A DNA stretch of 6,101 bases. Source: Marinosulfonomonas sp. (GTDB taxonomy: Bacteria; Pseudomonadota; Alphaproteobacteria; Rhodobacterales; Rhodobacteraceae). Under the pieces are notes generated by a model, which saw only the letters and a list, made by a program, of their open reading frames with translations, searched no databases and was not told the origin of the DNA. The DNA is taken from the NCBI GenBank assembly GCA_015494385.1, contig WGBJ01000508.1, positions 1 to 6,101 of the forward strand, read 5' to 3'. Position numbers and translations under genes: made by a program. Positions within the stretch are counted from its first letter, which is position 1. The number at the start of each line of letters is the position of its first letter. Shown here piece after piece: positions 1 through 5,059 of the stretch.

Positions 1-664
1 CATGCCCCGCCAGCCGGTCGATCAGCCGCGCCATTGCGGGCAGCGGATTGTTGGCGCGGTGGGGATAGGCGGAATGGCCCTGCTTGCCGCGCACCGTGAA
101 ATAGGCAGTCATCGAGCCACGCCGCCCGATCTTCATCATCTCGCCCATTTCATTGGGGCAGGTGGGTTCGCCCACCAGACAGGCATCCATCCGCTCGCCG
201 TTCGCTTGCATCCAGTCCAGAAGCGCCACGGTGCCATCCACCGCATCGCCTTCTTCATCACCGGTGATCGCCATCACGATCGAGCCATCCGGCGGCGTAT
301 CGCGCACGAAATCAATCGCGGCGGCGGCAAAGGCGGCCACGCCGGATTTCATATCGGTTGCGCCGCGCCCCCACAGCCAGCCATCCACAATGTCGCCGCT
401 GAACGGGCCGCGCGTCCAGGCGGATTCGTCCCCGACCGGCACCACATCGGTATGGCCGTTAAACCCGAAGGTTTTGCCGTTGCCCTGTTTGCCCCAGCGG
501 GCGAACAGATTGGACACCTCGCCCCGATCCACACGGGTGCAGGTGAAACCGGCGTTAGACAACAGGTTCTCCATCAAAACCAGCGCGCCGCCCTCATTCG
601 GGGTGACAGAGGGGCAGCGCAGCAGGTCGGCGGTTAGCTGGACGGGATCAATCGGGTTGGTCAT
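1..664 (-). CDS. dapE: Succinyl-diaminopimelate desuccinylase (partial, 3' end beyond left edge)
   Basis: DapE is a cytoplasmic M20-family di-zinc amidohydrolase. It splits N-succinyl-L,L-diaminopimelate into succinate and L,L-diaminopimelate in lysine and peptidoglycan precursor synthesis. I translated the reverse complement from the ATG at 664-662; 221 codons are open to the left edge, of roughly 380 in the family. Visible motifs are GHTDVVP (H71 metal ligand, D73), [10 protein letters not shown] (D104 bridging metal ligand), TGDEEGDA (E137 general base, E138 metal ligand) and LVGEPT (E166 metal ligand), then GRRGS and the [15 protein letters not shown] lid/dimerisation segment. The last histidine ligand would lie outside the window. 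The start is supported by AAGGAG at 677-672, 7 nt upstream. It points the same way as dapD but is separated from it by an oppositely oriented gene. The motif set fits DapE rather than ArgE or another M20 peptidase. Confidence 0.95.
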   Translation of the reverse strand, partial: MTNPIDPVQLTADLLRCPSVTPNEGGALVLMENLLSNAGFTCTRVDRGEVSNLFARWGKQGNGKTFGFNGHTDVVPVGDESAWTRGPFSGDIVDGWLWGRGATDMKSGVAAFAAAAIDFVRDTPPDGSIVMAITGDEEGDAVDGTVALLDWMQANGERMDACLVGEPTCPNEMGEMMKIGRRGSMTAYFTVRGKQGHSAYPHRANNPLPAMARLIDRLAGH

Positions 665-671
665 TTTGTCT

Positions 672-677
672 CTCCTT
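672..677 (-). promoter_or_regulatory. Ribosome binding site of dapE
   Basis: The minus strand reads AAGGAG here, 7 nt before the dapE ATG (664-662). This is a near-consensus Shine-Dalgarno at good spacing and fixes the dapE start. Confidence 0.75.
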
Positions 678-691
678 GGCTTGCCACCAGC

Positions 692-718
692 GATATAGGG
701 ATAGTCGTTTGGCCGCAA
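692..718 (-). promoter_or_regulatory. Possible sigma-70-like promoter for dapE (weak)
   Basis: On the minus strand TTGCGG (718-713) is followed after 15 nt by TATATC (697-692), about 28 nt before the dapE start codon. The spacing is short and the boxes are imperfect, so this is only a candidate. If real, dapE would have its own promoter in the gap between it and the divergent receptor gene. Confidence 0.22.
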
Positions 719-769
719 TCCTTGGCCTGTTTTTGACCGGTCAGGCGCATCATTCTGTCACGCTACGGA

Positions 770-781
770 AAGGAGATTATG
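770..781 (+). promoter_or_regulatory. Strong Shine-Dalgarno with upstream ATG in frame with the receptor gene
   Basis: AAGGAG (770-775) is followed after only 3 nt by an ATG at 779-781 that is in frame with the receptor, 19 codons before the signal-peptide ATG at 836. The chosen ATG at 836 has only a GGGGGA-like weak site about 5 nt upstream. The 779 start would put an Asp/Glu-containing stretch (MDCDSALRGALEARTW) before the signal peptide, which is unfavourable for export. I therefore prefer 836 and leave the choice open. Confidence 0.4.
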
Positions 782-835
782 GATTGCGATTCGGCACTTC
801 GTGGTGCATTAGAGGCAAGAACCTGGGGGACTATC

Positions 836-1891
836 ATGCGCATTTTGTTGATTCTGGCTTTTTTGGCCAGCGTTGTATCCACATTTGCATCTGCTCAAGA
901 GCTGCGCGTCGCGACAGTGACCCGCCCGCCCTTTTCTATGGAAAGGGACGGCGAAAGCATCGGCTTTAGTATTGACCTGTGGAAAGCCCTGATGATCGAC
1001 ATGCGGCGCAACTCGCAAATCATTCGCGCCGAGACATTCCCCGAGATGCTGGATATGGTCGAAAAGGGCCAGGCTGACGCAGCCATTGCCAATATCTCGA
1101 TCACCGCAAAACGCGAAAGCCGGTTTGATTTCACCCACCCCATTTTCGAGGGCGGTTTGCAAATCATGGTGCATACCGATGCCAACAACACGCCGTCAAT
1201 CTGGAGCGCCCTTTGGTCCAAAGAATTGCTAATGGCCATTGCATGGTCTTTTGCAGCCCTTTTATGTGGCGGCATGGTGATGTGGTTTTTCGAGCGCGAC
1301 AAGCAAGACTATTTCAACCTTCCACCACATCGCGCCCTTTTTCCCGCCTTCTGGTGGGCTTTGAACCTTGTGGTTAACGGCGGGTTCGAAGAGCGGGTGC
1401 CACGATCTATATTCGGACGGTTGTTCGGTGTGTTACTGGTGGTTTCGTCACTGTTCATTGTTTCTGTGGTTGTTGCTAAAATTACAGCGACATTAACCAT
1501 CGCCAGCATCCAGAATTCAGTAAATTCGGTGAATGACCTGCATAATAAATCCGTGGGAACCACAATCGGGTCGACCGCCAGCGCATATCTGGACACGCGC
1601 GATGTGCGTCACCAGACCTACGATGATCTGGACACATTGCTGGCCGCGTTTGAAAGCCGCAAACTGGATGCCGTGGTGTTTGATGCGCCAATTCTGTCCT
1701 ATTATGTGAACACCAAGGGTCAGGGCAAAGCAGAGCTGGTGGGTCCGGTGTTCCTGCGGGAAAACTATGGTATTATTCTGCCGGCTGAATCACCGCTGGC
1801 CGAACCAATCAACCAGAGCCTGCTGCGGCTGCGCGAAGACGGCACCTATAGCAAGATCTATCGCAAATGGTTCGGTGTCAGCGGCCGCTAA
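836..1891 (+). CDS. Prokaryotic ionotropic glutamate receptor-like ligand-gated channel (SBP_bac_3 + two-TM pore)
   Basis: This is probably an inner-membrane channel gated by a periplasmic amino-acid ligand. The 351-residue order matches the GluR0 type: signal peptide 1-20 (cleavage near ASA-QE); S1 lobe about 22-120 with the PPFSM opening; M1 about 130-152; pore loop about 168-190; M3 about 193-221; S2 lobe about 223-347 ending KIYRKWFG. There is no M4 and no extra amino-terminal domain. The pocket keeps SITAKRE (T90, R93; the Arg corresponds to the glutamate alpha-carboxylate ligand), GSTAS (246-247) and DAVVFDAP (D283, amino-group ligand). The pore loop reads FWWALNLVVNGGFEERVP, without TVGYG. 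The ATG at 836 starts directly at the signal peptide; an in-frame ATG at 779 would add 19 residues. It is divergent from dapE and overlaps the HAD gene tail to tail. A simple ABC-transporter binding protein would lack the central hydrophobic segments. Ligand and ion are not deducible. Confidence 0.88.
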   Translation: MRILLILAFLASVVSTFASAQELRVATVTRPPFSMERDGESIGFSIDLWKALMIDMRRNSQIIRAETFPEMLDMVEKGQADAAIANISITAKRESRFDFTHPIFEGGLQIMVHTDANNTPSIWSALWSKELLMAIAWSFAALLCGGMVMWFFERDKQDYFNLPPHRALFPAFWWALNLVVNGGFEERVPRSIFGRLFGVLLVVSSLFIVSVVVAKITATLTIASIQNSVNSVNDLHNKSVGTTIGSTASAYLDTRDVRHQTYDDLDTLLAAFESRKLDAVVFDAPILSYYVNTKGQGKAELVGPVFLRENYGIILPAESPLAEPINQSLLRLREDGTYSKIYRKWFGVSGR

Positions 1892-1897
1892 AGCGGC
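1884..1897. terminator. GC palindrome at convergent stop codons (possible weak bidirectional terminator)
   Basis: GCCGC (1884-1888) and GCGGC (1893-1897) form a 5-bp GC stem with a TAAA loop that holds the stop codons of both converging genes. Neither strand has a T-tract after it, so it is not a canonical intrinsic terminator. It might act as a pause site or be chance in GC-rich DNA. Confidence 0.3.
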
Positions 1898-2526
1898 AGG
1901 ATTTCCTTGATCACGGCGGGCAAGTCCTGCGGGGTTTCGCACACCACATCGGCCGTGGCCCATTCCTTGGCCGATCCATAGCCCCAAGTGACCGCAATCG
2001 CCTTCATCCCCACCGCGCGTGCGGCGTCAAAATCGTGGTGGCGGTCCCCCACCATCACCGATTGCGCGGGGTCTATCCCTGTTAATTCCAGCGCATGGGC
2101 CAGCAGGTCGCCCTTGTTATTGCGGGTGCCGTCCAGTTCGGGGCCGAATTGATGTTCCAGAAACGGGGCCAGCCCGAAATGCGCCGTGATCTTGCGGGCA
2201 TAGGCGTGCGGTTTGGCAGTGGCCAGACACATGCGGTAATCGGCGCCCTTTAACCGTTCCAATGCAGGAATAATGCCGGAATAGAGACTGTTTTCCAGCA
2301 ACCCGACCGAGGTATAGCGTTCCCGGTACAGATCAATTGCCACTTGCAGATCAGGCACCTGTAGCTGTGCAAAACTGTCCTGCAGCGCAGGGCCGATCAC
2401 CCATTCCAGTTCATCCATATGCGGCGCGGGCAGGTCCAGGTTTTCCAGCGCATAGATAAAGGATTTGGTGATGCCGATCTTGGGGTCGGTCAGGGTGCCG
2501 TCAAGGTCCAGAAATACGGTGCTCAA
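1888..2526 (-). CDS. HAD-superfamily hydrolase, phosphoglycolate phosphatase-like
   Basis: A 212-residue cytoplasmic Asp-nucleophile phosphatase with all four HAD motifs. Motif I is FLDLDGTLTD (nucleophile D7, acid/base D9), a helical cap covers about 15-85, motif II is LATAKP (T103), motif III Lys is K138 in NNKGD, and motif IV is MVGDRHHDFDAA (D161, D165). The size and the helical cap inserted after motif I fit the Gph / HAD_2 group, but substrate cannot be read from sequence; phosphoglycolate, pyrophosphate or a nucleotide are all possible. The start is TTG (2526-2524): motif I begins four residues in and no ATG is available before residue 37. The TTG shares bases with the TGA of the upstream gene (TTGA, 2523-2526), so translation is probably coupled to it. 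Its TAG stop overlaps the TAA stop of the converging receptor gene by 4 bp (1888-1891). Confidence 0.88.
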   Translation of the reverse strand: MSTVFLDLDGTLTDPKIGITKSFIYALENLDLPAPHMDELEWVIGPALQDSFAQLQVPDLQVAIDLYRERYTSVGLLENSLYSGIIPALERLKGADYRMCLATAKPHAYARKITAHFGLAPFLEHQFGPELDGTRNNKGDLLAHALELTGIDPAQSVMVGDRHHDFDAARAVGMKAIAVTWGYGSAKEWATADVVCETPQDLPAVIKEILPL

Positions 2527-2888
2527 TTTGGGCGGCCCTTGCCGGCGGGTTTTTGATCCTCGAAAAACGGCGTCATCTGCGCCACCACCACCGAATTTTC
2601 ATCCAGCGCGCGCTGCATCAGTTCCTTTTCATCGTCGCTAATGTCATGGCCCTGCTCCAGACGCTCCTGCAAGGTGCCATAGCCTGTCACATCCAGCGGC
2701 GCCATATCGGCCTGTTTCAGGATCGCCACGGTCTCGCGCACCGCTTCGGCCTCGTCCACACCGCTGGCGTAGACCATCAGTGCGGCACCGGTCGCGCCCT
2801 TGGGCAAACCGTCACCATCCTTGCGACCTACTTCGACCAAAAGGGTATAGACCTGCTGGCGGGATTTCTTTTTGGGTTTCTCAGTCAT
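2523..2888 (-). CDS. Small conserved-type protein of unknown function between dapD and the HAD gene
   Basis: I do not recognise this 121-residue family. It has a lysine/arginine-rich start (KPKKKSR, 4-10), a beta-like strand VYTLLVEVG (13-21), a Gly-rich stretch (25-35), a likely helix EAEAVRETVAILKQ (46-59), a central VTGYGTLQERL (67-77), an acidic helix SDDEKELMQRAL (84-95), a beta strand SVVVAQMTPF (99-108) and a charged tail. No signal peptide, membrane segment or metal motif is visible. The strand-helix alternation would suit a small alpha/beta sandwich, but that is inference. It starts at ATG 2888-2886 after AAAGGA (2898-2893) and its TGA overlaps the TTG start of the HAD gene, so the two are an operon pair. 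Coding is supported by that overlap, the ribosome site and the plausible protein composition. Its job in or beside lysine synthesis is unknown. Confidence 0.8.
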   Translation of the reverse strand: MTEKPKKKSRQQVYTLLVEVGRKDGDGLPKGATGAALMVYASGVDEAEAVRETVAILKQADMAPLDVTGYGTLQERLEQGHDISDDEKELMQRALDENSVVVAQMTPFFEDQKPAGKGRPN

Positions 2889-2892
2889 GGCA

Positions 2893-2898
2893 TCCTTT
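2893..2898 (-). promoter_or_regulatory. Ribosome binding site of the small unknown gene
   Basis: The minus strand reads AAAGGA, 4 nt before the ATG at 2888-2886. It lies immediately after the CCCGGC/GCCGGG palindrome, so a hairpin there would sit just upstream of the site. This supports translation of the small gene. Confidence 0.55.
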
Positions 2899-2916
2899 CG
2901 CCCGGCATCGCCGGGC

Positions 2917-2948
2917 AGCGCCCGACCCTCCCCCAGGAGGGCGCTTTT
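2917..2948 (+). terminator. Terminator-like hairpin plus T4 on the + strand
   Basis: AGCGCCC (2917-2923) pairs with GGGCGCT (2939-2945), followed by TTTT (2945-2948); an alternative inner stem is CCCTCC/GGAGGG. The form resembles a short intrinsic terminator reading rightward, yet no + strand gene ends nearby. It is more likely part of the repeat element, or it could stop antisense transcripts entering dapD. Confidence 0.25.
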
Positions 2949-3050
2949 GCAATGTTATGACAGCCACCAGCACCGGAATTGATTTTCTGGATGTCTGCAA
3001 CAGCAACCGTCCAATGCCCTCCAGTGTCGGGCGCTGCCCTATGTTGTGCA

Positions 3051-3878
3051 TCAATCCCGCAGCAACTCGTTAATTCCGGTCTTGGAGCGCGTCCGCGCGT
3101 CCACCCGTTTCACAATCACCGCGCAATACAGGCTGATGTTGTTCTTGGTCGGCATGTTGCCTGCCACCACCACCGAATAGGGCGGCACTTCGCCATACAT
3201 CACTTCGCCGGTTTCACGATCCACAATCTTGGTCGATTGGCCGATGTAAACACCCATCCCCAGCACCGAGCCTTCGCGGATGATACAGCCCTCGACCACT
3301 TCGGAGCGCGCACCGATGAAACAATTGTCCTCGATGATGGTCGGACCGGCCTGCATGGGTTCCAGAACCCCGCCAATCCCCACACCGCCGGACAGATGCA
3401 CGTTCTTGCCGATCTGCGCACAGGACCCGACCGAGGCCCATGTGTCCACCATCGTGCCCTCGCCCACATAGGCGCCAAGGTTCACAAACGACGGCATCAG
3501 AACCACACCGGGGGCGATAAAGGCCGACTTGCGGGCAATCGCGCCGGGCACCGCGCGGAACCCCGCCGCCGCCCACTGGTTCGGGCCCCAGCCCTTGAAT
3601 TTGCTGTCTACCTTGTCCCACCAGCTGGTGCCTTGCGGACCACCCTCCATCGGTTCCATATCCTTGATGCGGAACCCCAACAGCACCGCCTTTTTGGCCC
3701 ACTGGTTTACATGCCAGCTGCCATCGGCCTGCTTTTCGGCCACCCGCAATTTACCGCTGTCCAATGCGTTCAAAGTGTCCTCGATGGCGTCGCGAACCTC
3801 GCCTGTGGTGGCGGGGGTGATGGTGTCGCGGGCGTCCCACGCGGTCTCGATAACGGTTTCCAGCTGATCATTTGACAT
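3051..3878 (-). CDS. dapD: 2,3,4,5-tetrahydropyridine-2,6-dicarboxylate N-succinyltransferase
   Basis: DapD transfers succinyl from succinyl-CoA to L-2,3,4,5-tetrahydrodipicolinate, giving N-succinyl-2-amino-6-ketopimelate, in the cytoplasm; it is the entry to the succinylase branch that DapE later closes. The protein is 275 residues, the family's normal length, so the gene is complete. A helical N-terminal domain (1-100) leads to the left-handed parallel beta-helix built of hexapeptide repeats (about 105-245). Signature segments are [19 protein letters not shown] (129-147, with the likely catalytic D145), GIGGVLEP (167-174), [13 protein letters not shown] (185-197, with E193) and MGVYIGQST (208-216). 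The start ATG at 3878-3876 has GGAG at 3889-3886, 7 nt upstream. It is the first gene of the leftward dapD-unknown-HAD run and is divergent from selU. Homotrimer formation is known for the family. Confidence 0.97.
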   Translation of the reverse strand: MSNDQLETVIETAWDARDTITPATTGEVRDAIEDTLNALDSGKLRVAEKQADGSWHVNQWAKKAVLLGFRIKDMEPMEGGPQGTSWWDKVDSKFKGWGPNQWAAAGFRAVPGAIARKSAFIAPGVVLMPSFVNLGAYVGEGTMVDTWASVGSCAQIGKNVHLSGGVGIGGVLEPMQAGPTIIEDNCFIGARSEVVEGCIIREGSVLGMGVYIGQSTKIVDRETGEVMYGEVPPYSVVVAGNMPTKNNISLYCAVIVKRVDARTRSKTGINELLRD

Positions 3879-4012
3879 GCGGCTTCTCCAATAATTCGCG
3901 GTTCAGGGATTGCTCTACACCAGTGATGGGCTGTCGGGAATAGAAAATTGCGCAGGCCCATTGCGGCTGATTGGCCCTTTTACCCGCCCGCCAACAGGCG
4001 TAAACCGCTATC
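3879..4012. promoter_or_regulatory. Divergent dapD / selU intergenic region
   Basis: This 134-bp gap must hold the start signals for dapD (leftward) and selU (rightward). The dapD ribosome site GGAG is at 3889-3886. For selU only a weak AGG (3996-3998) is seen, inside a small CGCC-AACA-GGCG palindrome (3989-4000) close to the start codon. I do not see convincing -35/-10 pairs on either strand, nor a riboswitch-like fold. Confidence 0.5.
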
Positions 4013-5053
4013 ATGCCTTACCAGTTGAACAGCCTTTCCGACCTATCCGCCCTGCCGTTCGATACCGTTATCGACGTGCGCTCGCCTGCAGAATACGCCG
4101 AGGACCACATCCCCGGCGCGATAAACCTGCCGGTTCTGGATAACGACGAACGCGCGCAGGTGGGCACGATTTACGTTCAGGACAACCCGTTCGAGGCCCG
4201 CAAAATTGGCGCAGCACTGGTTGCCCGTAACGCGGCAAAGCATATCGAGGACCACCTGCTGACCCATGACCGCGACTGGAAACCGCTGGTCTATTGCTGG
4301 CGTGGCGGGCAGCGGTCGGGATCATTCACCACCATTCTGAAGCAGGTCGGCTGGCGCGCCAAAGTGGTCGAGGGCGGCTATCGCAGTTACCGGCGGCTGG
4401 TGAAACAGGTGGTCTATGACACCCCGTTTAGCGCACCCGTCACCCTGCTGGACGGCAACACCGGCAGCGCCAAGACCGAGATTTTGGCACTGCTGCAAGC
4501 GCGTGGCGTTCAGGTGATTGATCTGGAAGGGCTGGCCAACCATCGTGGCTCGCTGTTTGGCGCGATGGCCGGTGGGCAACCGTCGCAAAAGGCGTTCGAG
4601 GGGGCTTTGGCGCAGGTTATCATCGGTATTGATCCATCGCAGCCCGTGGTGGTCGAAGCCGAGAGTTCCAAAGTGGGCGAGCGGATCGTGCCGCCGATGC
4701 TGTGGGCCGCGATGAAGAACGCCCCGCGTCTGGAGGTTCAGGCACCTTTGGCGGCACGGGCAAAGTATCTGGTCACGGCTTACCGCGATATGATCGAGGA
4801 TACCGCGCGACTGACCAAAACGCTGGACACGTTGCGGCCCTATCATCCGGCGGAGCGGGTCAAAGAATGGCACACGCTGGCCGCATCCGGTGATATGGAG
4901 CAACTGGCAAGCGAATTAATGGCGCTGCATTACGATGCCCGCTACGGCAAGGCCCGAAAACGCACGGATGACATTACGCCGCTGCCGGTGGCTGGTCTGG
5001 GGCCGGATGATCTGGAAGATGTGGCAGACCGGATTGCGGGATTGCTGGGCTAG
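4013..5053 (+). CDS. selU: tRNA 2-selenouridine synthase (rhodanese + P-loop)
   Basis: SelU (MnmH/YbbB) replaces sulfur in 5-substituted 2-thiouridine at tRNA wobble position 34 with selenium, through a geranylated intermediate, using selenophosphate. The 346 residues have the family order. An N-terminal rhodanese domain (about 1-135) carries VIDVRSPAEYAEDHIPGA (19-36) and the active-site loop YCWRGGQRS (94-102, catalytic C95). A P-loop domain carries the Walker A variant GNTGSAKT (148-155) and VVVEAESSKVG (212-222). In Walker A, alanine stands where a glycine is usual before Lys; I believe this occurs in other SelU proteins but cannot confirm it. The start at 4013 is favoured because the rhodanese domain begins a few residues in, although the ribosome site is weak. 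It converges with selD, sharing a CTAG at the two stops, so enzyme and selenium-donor genes are adjacent but transcribed separately. Confidence 0.95.
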   Translation: MPYQLNSLSDLSALPFDTVIDVRSPAEYAEDHIPGAINLPVLDNDERAQVGTIYVQDNPFEARKIGAALVARNAAKHIEDHLLTHDRDWKPLVYCWRGGQRSGSFTTILKQVGWRAKVVEGGYRSYRRLVKQVVYDTPFSAPVTLLDGNTGSAKTEILALLQARGVQVIDLEGLANHRGSLFGAMAGGQPSQKAFEGALAQVIIGIDPSQPVVVEAESSKVGERIVPPMLWAAMKNAPRLEVQAPLAARAKYLVTAYRDMIEDTARLTKTLDTLRPYHPAERVKEWHTLAASGDMEQLASELMALHYDARYGKARKRTDDITPLPVAGLGPDDLEDVADRIAGLLG

Positions 5054-5059
5054 GCCAGC
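5044..5059. terminator. GC palindrome at selU/selD convergent stops (possible weak bidirectional terminator)
   Basis: GCTGG (5044-5048) and CCAGC (5055-5059) form a 5-bp stem with loop GCTAGG, whose centre CTAG provides both TAG stop codons. No T-tract follows on either strand. It is similar in layout to the palindrome at the receptor/HAD junction. Confidence 0.3.

Larger units (their letters stand above)
2889..3050. repeat. Intergenic GC-rich inverted-repeat (REP-like) element
   Basis: The 162-bp gap between dapD and the small unknown gene holds a perfect 14-bp inverted repeat: GGGCAGCGCCCGAC at 2913-2926 and GTCGGGCGCTGCCC at 3026-3039. After an offset both arms continue into a shared GGAGGGC (2936-2942 on plus, and on minus about 3022-3016). 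Each arm contains its own small hairpin (GGGC-AGC-GCCC). Further palindromes are CCCGGC-ATC-GCCGGG (2901-2915) and CCCTCC-CCCA-GGAGGG (2926-2941). The paired, inverted, internally palindromic arrangement resembles REP/BIME elements. Lying inside an apparent operon downstream of dapD, it could affect mRNA stability or read-through. No gene is visible in the gap. Confidence 0.6.

Noticed and set aside
2..637. Open frames on the + strand (211 and 181 residues) over the dapE region
   Set aside because: They lie antisense to dapE, whose reverse-strand translation carries all expected metal-site motifs; the + strand products are His/Arg/Pro-rich without recognisable domains, as expected of GC-rich shadow frames.
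733..761. TTGACC plus TGTCAC as a promoter for the receptor gene
   Set aside because: The -35-like box is good but the -10-like hexamer at 17-nt spacing is poor and no better one is nearby, so I do not annotate a promoter.
1881..1888. GCGGCCGC octamer (NotI site) as a cloning scar
   Set aside because: It is in frame at the natural 3' end of the receptor gene and there is no vector-like sequence around it; chance in GC-rich DNA.
2979..3875. 298-residue + strand open frame across dapD
   Set aside because: It mirrors dapD almost exactly and encodes a His-rich, low-complexity product; dapD on the minus strand is full length with clear motifs.
4322..4903. 193-residue minus-strand frame inside selU
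   Set aside because: Shadow of selU, rich in Gln/His/Arg and with no domain; no ribosome site seen.
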